Shown here piece after piece: positions 1-6,641 of a stretch of 24,285 bases of DNA. Below the pieces are notes generated by a model that saw only the letters and a list, made by a program, of their open reading frames with translations, made no database searches and had not been told where the DNA came from. Position 1 is the stretch's first letter, and each line of letters opens with the position of its first letter. Both the position numbers and the translations under genes were made by a program. Source of the DNA: a virus; the IMG/VR virus record IMGVR_UViG_3300023240_000112, positions 1 to 24,285 of that record; one strand, given 5' to 3'.

Positions 1-1
1 T

Positions 2-109
2 TCGTTGTACAAAGATGGGGTGAAAATGAAAAACTCGGGAATGATAGCCTATGCTTGGTATGTATGGGAAAAGGGCTACTGCGGAAAACCTACAATAGAA
101 TGGATATAG
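2..109 (+). CDS. C-terminal fragment of a probable phage DNA adenine methyltransferase (5' end outside window)
   Basis: The frame is open from the window edge and ends at TAG 107-109, so only about 35 residues are seen. The fragment has the shape MIAYAWYVWEKGY followed by KPTIEWI at the very end. This aromatic '(A/F)W(F/Y)xWEKG....I.WI' ending is what I know from the C-termini of Dam-like/N-6-adenine phage methyltransferases, where it follows the catalytic core. The catalytic motif itself lies outside the window, so the substrate cannot be read. A second frame (1-150) is also open but shows no family resemblance. Such enzymes in phages usually modify the phage's own DNA against host restriction. 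The call rests on a short C-terminal pattern only. Confidence 0.5.
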   Translation, partial: SLYKDGVKMKNSGMIAYAWYVWEKGYCGKPTIEWI

Positions 110-171
110 TAGTATTACTTACAACTAACCGATATGAGTGCCTTTATTAAATGTAATTTAAAATCTAAACA

Positions 172-228
172 ATGAATAAAGAACAATTAGCAAAAACAAA
201 TGCAATCATAAATGGAGAGTACCGTTAA
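172..228 (+). CDS. Possible 18-aa micro-ORF
   Basis: An ATG at 172 opens an 18-residue frame (MNKEQLAKTNAIINGEYR) that ends at TAA 226-228 and overlaps the next ATG by one base (TAATG). A still shorter frame at 134-175 (13 codons) ends with an ATGA overlap at this start. The product is a charged, unrecognised peptide. Its only support is the coupled junctions and the lack of any other gene here; it could equally be leader sequence. Confidence 0.2.
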   Translation: MNKEQLAKTNAIINGEYR

Positions 229-308
229 TGTATAACGAGAATAACCAAAATAACCCCACTGACTGTGTAAAATGTGGGGAAATGATTAGGGATATAAGTA
301 TGTTTTAA
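228..308 (+). CDS. Small hypothetical protein with a CxxC pair (26 aa)
   Basis: The ATG at 228 overlaps the stop of the preceding micro-ORF (TAATG). The 26-residue product has an Asn-rich start and then CVKC-GE, a CxxC pair of the kind that can bind zinc as half of a ribbon. There are no other recognisable features. The 18 bases to the next gene (327) are A-rich and hold no Shine-Dalgarno sequence. It is included because the coupling and the cysteine pair are suggestive; a chance frame of this length is quite possible. Confidence 0.3.
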   Translation: MYNENNQNNPTDCVKCGEMIRDISMF

Positions 309-326
309 CATTTAAAAAAAGTAATT

Positions 327-488
327 ATGAAAGATTGGACAATAATACAAGAGAACGGAAAGTGGGGGGCAGTGCATGAAATGAGTAGAATAAAACTACC
401 TGCACTATATAACGACAGAAAGATGCTAAAGAAGATAATTAACGGAGTAACTAAAATACTTATAGACAATGGAAGAACACGAGATTAA
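327..488 (+). CDS. Small hypothetical protein (53 aa)
   Basis: ATG at 327, TAA at 486-488. It overlaps the start of the next gene (469) by 20 bases. The sequence begins KDWTIIQENGKWGAV and continues with a basic helical segment rich in Lys, Arg and Ile (LKKIINGVTKILIDN). I do not recognise a family. The A-rich leader without a Shine-Dalgarno motif is the same type as upstream of the other genes here. The position in an unbroken left-to-right gene chain and the reasonable composition support a real gene. Confidence 0.5.
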   Translation: MKDWTIIQENGKWGAVHEMSRIKLPALYNDRKMLKKIINGVTKILIDNGRTRD

Positions 489-684
489 ATGGGGAGACAT
501 GATTTTTCAGGTCTCCGGAATATATACAGAAGAAGAAAAAGGTACATACGAAAGTCCTTGCTACCCTCATTCATTTGAGATAGTGTCAGTATCTATAAAG
601 GACGGTATTGACATTGAGTATATGCTCAATGACTATGCGCTTGATAACTTAGAGACATTAATACTTGAGCAAAAATGGATGTAG
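469..684 (+). CDS. Hypothetical acidic protein (71 aa)
   Basis: A 71-residue acidic protein that starts inside the end of the 327-488 gene and overlaps the next gene start (675) by 10 bases, so translation of the three genes is probably coupled. It alternates beta-like hydrophobic stretches (IKWGDMIFQVSGIYTEEE, FEIVSVSIKDGIDIEYML) with a C-terminal helix. No catalytic or metal-binding motif is visible and I do not recognise the family. Confidence 0.65.
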   Translation: MEEHEIKWGDMIFQVSGIYTEEEKGTYESPCYPHSFEIVSVSIKDGIDIEYMLNDYALDNLETLILEQKWM

Positions 685-1013
685 TCAAGTCAATTATATT
701 ATCGCAGTTACTCCTTGAGAATAACGAAGAACTAAAGGGAACTAAGTTTTATAGACAAGAGCTTAAAAGAGACCTAAACAAAATAATAGGCTCATTAGAT
801 AAGTATTCACGTGAGTATTACGACACCTTATACAATAACGACAATGACATGGTGAATAATATCATGAACAGAATTGAAGCCCTCACAATGAAGCTATCAA
901 GCTCTACAATAGAAGACTTAATACTAATTGATGCGGTTATTGACAAGTACAATGAGAACAAGGAGTGGTTTAAAAAGCATGAGCAAGTTGAATTTTTAAA
1001 GATAAACCAATGA
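675..1013 (+). CDS. Hypothetical helical protein (112 aa)
   Basis: The product is predicted to be nearly all helical, strongly charged, with heptad-like Leu/Ile spacing around residues 30-85 (IIGSLDKYSREYY, IMNRIEALTMKLSSS). No transmembrane segment or known motif is seen. The start overlaps the previous gene by 10 bases and the stop overlaps the next ATG (ATGA at 1010-1013), which suggests co-translation. Family unknown. Confidence 0.7.
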   Translation: MDVVKSIILSQLLLENNEELKGTKFYRQELKRDLNKIIGSLDKYSREYYDTLYNNDNDMVNNIMNRIEALTMKLSSSTIEDLILIDAVIDKYNENKEWFKKHEQVEFLKINQ

Positions 1014-1237
1014 AAGCAAAACTAATCTTTAGTCTACCAAAGGACCAAGTTGATTTTAAATTAGCAAACGACGCAGGTAAAATGTATTTAGTTTTATGGG
1101 AATACAATCAATGGTTACGTCAAACAATTAAATACGCACCTGATGATTTAACAGATGAACAACTAGCTGTATATGCCGAGTGCGAAAGTCAACTACTAAA
1201 CATGATTAACGAGAACAATGTAAATTTAGATATATGA
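1010..1237 (+). CDS. Conserved phage protein of unknown function (75 aa)
   Basis: The order 'KAKLIFSLPKDQ..DF..A.....MYLVLWEYNQWLRQ.IKYAPDDL.DEQ...Y..CE..L...INE' is a pattern I recognise from many short phage proteins of unknown function. The shared core is a beta start, then a YLVLWExxQWLR helix and a DD-L-xDE segment. It has never been given a biochemical role that I know of. It is coupled by ATGA junctions on both sides (1010-1013 and 1234-1237). Confidence 0.75.
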   Translation: MKAKLIFSLPKDQVDFKLANDAGKMYLVLWEYNQWLRQTIKYAPDDLTDEQLAVYAECESQLLNMINENNVNLDI

Positions 1238-1593
1238 TAGGAGGAGCACAACCAAAATTAGTAGTTGCCTTTGATGAAGAAGGAAATATGCATTTAAACC
1301 CATTACAAGCAGAACTAATGGGAATTGATAAAAACCAACTTAATTGGAAACTGGTTAGAGAAAGAGATGGATTAACCAAACAATCTAAGGATATAAAGTG
1401 GGTAGAATGGAATGAGGATAATTTTTTTAAAGCAGACCACCCACAACCAAAGGTAGGTTATTCCTTAATTATGTCTCCATTTAATCAATATTTTACTTGG
1501 CAAACAACTATGATTACTGAGATAGTAGAACAAAGAGAGGATTATATAAAGTTTAAGACACAAAATTCAAACTACGAATTATTTAAGTTATGA
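1234..1593 (+). CDS. Hypothetical protein (119 aa)
   Basis: ATG 1234 overlaps the preceding stop (ATGA), and its own stop overlaps the next ATG (1590-1593). The product is soluble, rich in Trp and Asn, with mixed beta/helix character (KLVVAFDEEGNMHLNP at the start, SLIMSPFNQYFTWQT in the middle). No motif is recognised. Real on the basis of length, coupling and composition; function unknown. Confidence 0.7.
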   Translation: MIGGAQPKLVVAFDEEGNMHLNPLQAELMGIDKNQLNWKLVRERDGLTKQSKDIKWVEWNEDNFFKADHPQPKVGYSLIMSPFNQYFTWQTTMITEIVEQREDYIKFKTQNSNYELFKL

Positions 1594-1928
1594 AAAACAT
1601 AGTAATAATAATATACATAGTAACTGCAACAATCTACCATGCAGTAGCTGGGCAGACAGATGATACACCAGATATTACCGCAAGTGGCTTTGTAATTAAT
1701 CTTGAAAGACCAATGAGCCACCGAATAATAGCGGTATCACGCAATCTTGAGGCGTTAGGATTTAAAATGGGAACGAAAGTTTGTGTTACAAATGCTGGTA
1801 AAATGAACGGAGTATGGACTATTGAAGACAGAATGAATAAGCGTTTTACTGATAGAATTGATTTTTTAGTCAACAAAAAAATTAAATTAGGTAAGTGGAA
1901 TGATGTTAAAATAAAAAAAATAAATTAA
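1590..1928 (+). CDS. 3D-domain / RlpA-like double-psi beta-barrel protein, membrane-anchored or exported
   Basis: Residues 1-20 are a hydrophobic N-terminal segment (KNIVIIIYIVTATIYHAVAG) that can act as a signal or anchor. The remainder matches the 3D/double-psi beta-barrel fold: a TxYHAVxGQTDxTP opening, SHRIIAVSRNLE, a small loop with GTKVCVTNAG, and the signature GVWTIEDRMNKRFTDRIDFLV with two aspartates in the positions of the three-aspartate '3D' motif. Members of this fold include MltA- and RlpA-type peptidoglycan enzymes, so a wall-acting or envelope role is likely; catalysis is not proven from the sequence. It is coupled to the previous gene by ATGA. Its place in the replication arm, away from the virion genes, is a little unexpected for a lysis protein. 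Confidence 0.75.
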   Translation: MKNIVIIIYIVTATIYHAVAGQTDDTPDITASGFVINLERPMSHRIIAVSRNLEALGFKMGTKVCVTNAGKMNGVWTIEDRMNKRFTDRIDFLVNKKIKLGKWNDVKIKKIN

Positions 1929-1936
1929 TTTTACAG

Positions 1937-2332
1937 ATGATTATAGACGACATTTTTATCCAAGCAAAATTAGACTCTAATTCAGTCAAACTTGACACCG
2001 AGGTTTCCGAATCAAGATTGCTTTACGGAATTAAAATAATTAAGGAAATAAAAACACAAGCCATTTCAATATACGATACGGCAGTAGGAGGAGACAGATA
2101 CAAAGAACTAACCGAGAGCCAATATGTTGAATTTCAAAAAGGTTGGCGTGTTGGAGTATATAAAGTAAGGCTTGATGTTTATAGGGACAAGCTAAAAAAA
2201 ATAGAGAGAAAAATTGTAGATGAGCTTAATGGTAAGAACAATCCAACTCAACTGCAATTACTTAAAGATAACAAAAACAGAACAATCAAAAACTATTTTA
2301 AATTAACACAAAAATTAAATCAACATGAGTAA
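1937..2332 (+). CDS. Hypothetical protein (131 aa)
   Basis: A highly charged, helix-rich protein. Residues 95-131 are Lys/Arg/Asn-rich and may form a coiled coil (LKKIERKIVDELNGKNNPTQ). It begins 8 bases after the 3D-domain gene with an A/T-rich leader and overlaps the annealing-protein gene by 8 bases, so it is co-transcribed with the recombination cassette. No family recognised; a recombination accessory role would be guesswork. Confidence 0.7.
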   Translation: MIIDDIFIQAKLDSNSVKLDTEVSESRLLYGIKIIKEIKTQAISIYDTAVGGDRYKELTESQYVEFQKGWRVGVYKVRLDVYRDKLKKIERKIVDELNGKNNPTQLQLLKDNKNRTIKNYFKLTQKLNQHE

Positions 2333-2972
2333 ATCAGTATTTGAAACACTATCATCAATCAATGTCAATGACAAGGTTGAGCAAAAAGACAAACTAACTT
2401 ACCTGCCTTGGGCTTGGGCTTGGGCAGAAGTAAAGAAAGCATACCCAAGTGCTACCTATGGTATATACAAACACCCCGAGACCGGACAGCCTTACATTGA
2501 GGACAAAAACTTAGGGTATATGTGCTCAACTTATGTAAATATAGAGGGAGAAACTCTTGAGATGTGGCTTCCAGTGATGAACGGAGCAAACAAGGCAATG
2601 AAATCAGAGCCATATACTTTTCAAACAAGATATGGAGACAAGCAAGTAGAGGCAGCCACAATGTTTGATATCAACAAAACAATTATGAGATGCCTAGTAA
2701 AAAACCTAGCAATGTTCGGTCTTGGACACTATATATATGCTGGAGATGACCTACCTGAGTCAGCGGATACAGCAGCAACTGCCAACAAGGGAGCAACACC
2801 CGATAAAACACCAACTAATATTACCCTTGACATAGGAGATGATAATTGGGACAAGGTTTTAAAATATGTAGTAGCCAATAAATCACAAGGTCTTGAGGTT
2901 ATTGTTGGAACACTATCTAAAAAATATAAAGTAACATCAGAAGTTAAAACTGAGCTTAAAAAATCATTATAA
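2325..2972 (+). CDS. Sak/DUF1071-type single-strand annealing protein
   Basis: Residues 24-42 (LTYLPWAWAWAEVKKAYP), 63-93 (GYMCSTYVNIEGETLEM then WLPVMNGANKAM) and 104-140 (GDKQVEAATMFDINKTIMRC, LAMFGLGHYIYAGDDLPE) follow the DUF1071 consensus step by step. This family belongs to the Rad52-like Sak group of phage recombinases, which anneal complementary single strands. The C-terminal 65 residues are a linker (Thr/Asp/Asn) and a small helical tail of the kind that often contacts SSB. The stop codon shares one base with the next ATG (TAATG, 2970-2974), directly coupling it to the exonuclease gene, the normal partner of such annealers. Confidence 0.85.
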   Translation: MSKSVFETLSSINVNDKVEQKDKLTYLPWAWAWAEVKKAYPSATYGIYKHPETGQPYIEDKNLGYMCSTYVNIEGETLEMWLPVMNGANKAMKSEPYTFQTRYGDKQVEAATMFDINKTIMRCLVKNLAMFGLGHYIYAGDDLPESADTAATANKGATPDKTPTNITLDIGDDNWDKVLKYVVANKSQGLEVIVGTLSKKYKVTSEVKTELKKSL

Positions 2973-3727
2973 TGAAAGACATAGAGCTATTAAAAATAGA
3001 TGAGAATTACTATGGAGAAATTGGTCAGAAGTATCTGTCAAATTCAGACATAGGTACACTACTTACAGACCCAAGACAATTCCGTGTAAGAAAGAAAGAC
3101 AACGCAAATTTTGCCAACGGCAGACTTTTTCACCAGCTTATGCTTGAGCCTGATAAGGCTGTCAAATTTACTTATGTAGGAGTTTCCACAAGAACCACTA
3201 AAGTATATAAAGAGTTTCTATTAGAGAATAATATTGAATTTGCTATGCTTGAGCATGAGTACAATGCAATACACTCAATGACTAAATACGCTAAATCAAA
3301 TCTATTCTTTTTTGATAACGTAATAGGTAGAGAAGGAGAGAATGAAGTGCCGGGAATAAAAGAGATTAACGGAGTGCTATTCAAAGCCAAGGCAGATAGA
3401 ATAGTAGGTGATATTGTAATTGACATCAAAACCACAAGTGACATTAAAAAATTCAAGTGGTCTGCATATAATTACAACTATGACAGTCAAGCATACATAT
3501 ACCAAACAATTTTTGGTAAGCCTATGGTGTTTTTTGTAATTGACAAGAACGCAAAAGAAGACCGTAGAGGCAATATTTATTATGACATGGGTGTTTATCC
3601 TGTCTCGGAAGAGTTCGTGGCTTCAGGAGAGGCTAAGGTGGCCGCAGCGGTAAAAATATATAACAAGTTCTATTCACAAGAATCAAAAGAGAACATCGAA
3701 GACTATTTAATTAATTTAACACTTTAA
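2972..3727 (+). CDS. RecE/exonuclease VIII-like PD-(D/E)XK nuclease
   Basis: The 251-residue protein has the layout of phage RecE-type exonucleases: YLSNSDIGTLLTDPRQFR at the N-terminus, GRLFHQL with His54, then FKAKADRIVGDIVIDIKTT with Asp142 and Asp151-x-Lys153 as the metal-binding core, and YDSQAYIYQ (Gln173, Tyr177) as the QxxxY element. Such enzymes resect double-stranded ends 5' to 3' so that the annealing protein, here immediately upstream and coupled, can load. Together with the SSB-like gene 4 bases downstream this forms a compact recombination cassette. I see no missing key residue. Confidence 0.85.
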   Translation: MKDIELLKIDENYYGEIGQKYLSNSDIGTLLTDPRQFRVRKKDNANFANGRLFHQLMLEPDKAVKFTYVGVSTRTTKVYKEFLLENNIEFAMLEHEYNAIHSMTKYAKSNLFFFDNVIGREGENEVPGIKEINGVLFKAKADRIVGDIVIDIKTTSDIKKFKWSAYNYNYDSQAYIYQTIFGKPMVFFVIDKNAKEDRRGNIYYDMGVYPVSEEFVASGEAKVAAAVKIYNKFYSQESKENIEDYLINLTL

Positions 3728-3731
3728 TATT

Positions 3732-4016
3732 ATGAATGACCCAATTTTTGCAAACGGCTTTATTTTTAAGAAAAATGAGAAAGCCCCTGACTTTGTAGTC
3801 GGAAAATTATCAATGAACGTGGTGGAAGCCAAACAATTCTTGGATGACTATGCCAAGGGTGGATGGGTAAACACCAATATAAAGCAGTCTAAGGGAGGCA
3901 AATTTTATATTGAGCTCGATACATGGGAACCTAATCAAGATGCCGCAAAAGCCATCCCAGTAGCCAACGCCGAGGTTTTATCGCCAGGCCCAGTAAAAGA
4001 TGACTTACCTTTCTAG
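3732..4016 (+). CDS. SSB-like protein with acidic DDLPF tail
   Basis: 94 residues. The first 65 form a probable small beta-barrel (NGFIFKKNEKAPDFVVGKLS, GGWVNTNIKQSKGGKFYIEL, DTWEP), followed by a flexible Ala/Pro linker and a C-terminal KDDLPF. That acidic tip ending in Pro-Phe is the hallmark of bacterial SSB proteins, which use it to recruit partners. The position right after an annealing protein and exonuclease fits a single-strand binding role. The body is short for a classical SSB and I do not see its exact motifs, so the family remains a prediction. A terminator follows 24 bases after the stop. Confidence 0.65.
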   Translation: MNDPIFANGFIFKKNEKAPDFVVGKLSMNVVEAKQFLDDYAKGGWVNTNIKQSKGGKFYIELDTWEPNQDAAKAIPVANAEVLSPGPVKDDLPF

Positions 4017-4040
4017 GTAAATTATGACAAAGATAAACCA

Positions 4041-4066
4041 AGAGGGTGTAACAGCCCTCTTTTTTT
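4041..4066 (+). terminator. Rho-independent terminator after the recombination cassette
   Basis: AGAGGG (4041-4046) pairs with CCCTCT (4055-4060) across an 8-base loop, and the downstream arm runs into a seven-T tract (4060-4066). This is a short but classical intrinsic terminator, 24 bases beyond the stop of the SSB-like gene. It separates the recombination genes from the primase-helicase transcription unit. Confidence 0.75.
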
Positions 4067-4104
4067 GGCATGTCGAAATGTCGATTTTCTCCTTCCCTAT
4101 ACTC

Positions 4105-4139
4105 TTATATAAAATATATATTTATTATTATTATTTTTT
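4105..4139. other. 35-bp uninterrupted A/T tract, possible DNA-unwinding element
   Basis: Positions 4105-4139 contain only A and T, with alternating TA steps and then TTA repeats. It sits between the forward and reverse TGTCGA repeats. Easily melted tracts next to repeated protein-binding sites are common in origins; the region is AT-rich overall, so composition alone is weak evidence. Confidence 0.4.
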
Positions 4140-4159
4140 CCTGTAGGTGGATTAAAAAA

Positions 4160-4188
4160 TTGACATAATCGACACTTTTCAATAAACT
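4160..4188 (+). promoter_or_regulatory. Possible sigma70-type promoter for the primase-helicase gene
   Basis: A perfect TTGACA (4160-4165) is followed after 17 bases by TAAACT (4183-4188, four of six consensus positions). A reversed TGTCGA repeat (4169-4174) lies inside the spacer, where a bound protein would block RNA polymerase. Bacteroidota sigma factors prefer other boxes, so this match may be fortuitous, but a new start is needed after the upstream terminator. Confidence 0.3.
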
Positions 4189-4232
4189 CAATACTTTCAA
4201 GAGCAAAAAACGACCCTAAAATCGACATAAAA

Positions 4233-6641
4233 ATGACAGAAATCGTCACAATCTTTAAAAACATACGAGAAACAGCTACTCCGTTCCATAAAGATGTTCA
4301 TGTAATCCTTGACAGAATCAAGGAAGGAGCAAGTAAAGACATCGTAAAGAACATTAGAAGCGAAAAAAATAAAACAGAACGAAATGAAATTAAGAAACAA
4401 CTTCCGGCAATTTGTTTTAGTGGTAAGTTTAATAAAAGAAGTGATGCTTCTATTATTGAGCACTCTGGTATCATCTGCTTGGACTTCGATGGTTACGATA
4501 AACAGAAATACCTTCTGCAAGAAAAAGAGAACCTAACAAGAGACAAGTATGTATATTCGGTATTTATATCTCCTTCAGGCAATGGCTTAAAAGCCCTTGT
4601 TAAAATACCAAAGGACATTGACAACCACGTAAACTATTTTAACTCTTTAGAGAAGCACTTTAACTCAAAGTATTTTGACACCACAAGTAAGAATATAAGC
4701 AGAGTATGTTACGAATCGTATGACCCACTTATATACGTGAACTTAAACTCATCAATATGGAGTGAGATTGAGGACTTAGAGTATAAAGAGGTGGTTTCGC
4801 ACAGAGACGCTCCTACCATACCAATAACAGACGAGAATAAGGTGGTTGAGATACTTGTTAAGTGGTGGAATAAAAAATACCCAATGGTTGAGGGTAAAAG
4901 AAACGCAAATGTGTATGTATTAGCTGCTGCCTTCAATGACTATGGAATAAACAAGAGCCTTGCAGGGTATGTCCTAAACCAATACCAAACAAGTGACTTT
5001 CCTTTATCTGAGATAGCACAGACCATTAACTCAGCTTACTCAAATGCACAAAACTTTGGCACAAAGTACTATGAGGATGAGGAGAAGATAAACCAAATTA
5101 AACAGAGCTTACGCAGAGGAGCATCCAAGAAAGAGGTAAAGCAAGAGCTTGAGGAGTACAACCTCAGCCCTGACGTCATTGACAGCGTTCTATACAAAGC
5201 AGAAGAGGAGAACTTAAATGCTTCATTTTGGAATAAGAGTGACAAAGGTGCAATAAAAATAGTACATATACTTTTCAAGCAATTTCTAGAAGACAATGGT
5301 TTTTATAAGTACTGTCCAGAGGGTGGTAAAAACTATGTCTTTGTAAGGGTTACTAATAACCTTATTGACCATACATCAGAGAAAGAGATAAAAGATTTTA
5401 TTCTAAACTACTTAATTGTTCTTGATGATATTAGTATCTACAACTACTTTGCAGACCAAACAAGACTATTCAAAGAGGAGTTTCTTACGCTCTTATCAAC
5501 TATTGATATATACTTTATTGAGGACAAGAAAGATACTGCATATCTTTACTACTTAAATTGTGCTGTTCGTATTACTAAAAATGAGATAGCGCCTATTGAT
5601 TACCTTGACCTTGGCGGTTATGTATGGAAAGACCATGTGATAGACAGGAACTTTCAGATATGTGAGGTAACTAACTGCGACTACAAAACATTTATTAATA
5701 ATATATGCGGTAAAGATGATAACAGAACAATATCAACGGAGAGTACCATTGGCTTCTTATTACATGCACACAAGAACCTATCCTATTGCCCAGCAGTAAT
5801 ACTAAACGATGAGGTAATAAGCGACAACCCTGAAGGGGGAACTGGAAAGGGTTTGTTTATGAATGCACTATCTAAGATGAAAAAGTTAGTGACAATCGAT
5901 GGAAAATCATTTACATTTGAGCGAGCATTTGCATATCAGTTGGTGTCAGCAGACACCCAGATACTATGCTTTGATGATGTCAAGAAGTACTTTGATTTTG
6001 AGAGATTATTTAGCGTGGTAACAGAGGGCCTTACTCTTGAGAAGAAGAATAAAGATGCTATCAAGATACCATTTAGTAAGTCTCCAAAGATTGCTATAAC
6101 AACTAACTATGCAATTAAAGGAGCTGGAAATTCATTCGCTAGGCGTAAGTGGGAGCTAGAGCTACACCAACACTACAACAAATCATACACGCCATTAGAT
6201 GAGTTTAAAAAACTAATGTTCGGTGATTGGAACGACAATGAATGGTGTCAGTTTGACAACTATATGATTGGATGTCTTCAGAGCTATCTACATTCAGGAC
6301 TGAAGAAAAGTAAGTTTGTGAACTTAAAGATTAGACAGCTATCGGCAGAAACTTCTCATGATTTCATTGAATGGTGTGGTCTTATTGAGGGACATGAGCA
6401 TAACAAGAACCTTAATATTGACGAGAAGATGTATAAGCAAGAGCTGTATCTTGATTTTATTCAAGAGTACCCAGACTACAGACCAAACTCAAAGATGACA
6501 ATATCAAGGACTAAGTTTTATAAGTGGCTTATAGCTTACTGCTTGTACAAAGAGGGTATTGTTCCTGAAGAAGGCCGTGATACTGGTGGTAGATGGATTA
6601 TAATTAAAAAGAAAAATGAACAACAGAAGATAGAAATATGA
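4233..6641 (+). CDS. Primase-helicase: BT4734/VirE_N-like primase fused to a superfamily 3-type helicase
   Basis: 802 residues. The N-terminal part (about 50-180) looks like the BT4734/VirE_N primase-type domain of Bacteroidota elements: CLDFDGYD (84-89, acidic metal ligands), SPSGNGLKALVKI (113-125) and RVCYESYD (157-164), the three spaced motifs of archaeo-eukaryotic-type primases. Residues 200-330 are a helical linker. The C-terminal ATPase has a P-loop NPEGGTGKG (532-540), Walker B ILCFDD (577-582), a sensor ITTN (622-625) and an arginine pair (637-638), in the order found in D5/SF3-like phage replicative helicases. It would unwind and prime at the fork. The start is chosen at the ATG after the AAAATCGACAT repeat; no Shine-Dalgarno is present. 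It overlaps the next gene by ATGA. Confidence 0.85.
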   Translation: MTEIVTIFKNIRETATPFHKDVHVILDRIKEGASKDIVKNIRSEKNKTERNEIKKQLPAICFSGKFNKRSDASIIEHSGIICLDFDGYDKQKYLLQEKENLTRDKYVYSVFISPSGNGLKALVKIPKDIDNHVNYFNSLEKHFNSKYFDTTSKNISRVCYESYDPLIYVNLNSSIWSEIEDLEYKEVVSHRDAPTIPITDENKVVEILVKWWNKKYPMVEGKRNANVYVLAAAFNDYGINKSLAGYVLNQYQTSDFPLSEIAQTINSAYSNAQNFGTKYYEDEEKINQIKQSLRRGASKKEVKQELEEYNLSPDVIDSVLYKAEEENLNASFWNKSDKGAIKIVHILFKQFLEDNGFYKYCPEGGKNYVFVRVTNNLIDHTSEKEIKDFILNYLIVLDDISIYNYFADQTRLFKEEFLTLLSTIDIYFIEDKKDTAYLYYLNCAVRITKNEIAPIDYLDLGGYVWKDHVIDRNFQICEVTNCDYKTFINNICGKDDNRTISTESTIGFLLHAHKNLSYCPAVILNDEVISDNPEGGTGKGLFMNALSKMKKLVTIDGKSFTFERAFAYQLVSADTQILCFDDVKKYFDFERLFSVVTEGLTLEKKNKDAIKIPFSKSPKIAITTNYAIKGAGNSFARRKWELELHQHYNKSYTPLDEFKKLMFGDWNDNEWCQFDNYMIGCLQSYLHSGLKKSKFVNLKIRQLSAETSHDFIEWCGLIEGHEHNKNLNIDEKMYKQELYLDFIQEYPDYRPNSKMTISRTKFYKWLIAYCLYKEGIVPEEGRDTGGRWIIIKKKNEQQKIEI

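Larger units (their letters stand above)
4070..4228 (+). repeat. TGTCGA repeats with an 11-bp inverted pair upstream of the primase gene (operator or origin candidate)
   Basis: The hexamer TGTCGA occurs at 4071-4076 and 4079-4084 (8-bp spacing) and in reverse orientation (TCGACA) at 4169-4174 and 4222-4227. ATGTCGATTTT (4078-4088) and AAAATCGACAT (4218-4228) are perfect reverse complements separated by 129 bases. The enclosed DNA holds a 35-bp pure A/T run. The block lies between a terminator and the primase-helicase start, the place expected for a replication origin or a repressor-controlled promoter. Which of the two cannot be told from sequence. Confidence 0.6.

Noticed and set aside
1-150. 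Alternative frame open at the left edge
   Set aside because: It shows no family pattern, whereas the frame ending at 109 has the aromatic ending of phage adenine methyltransferases. With so little sequence this is a preference, not a proof.
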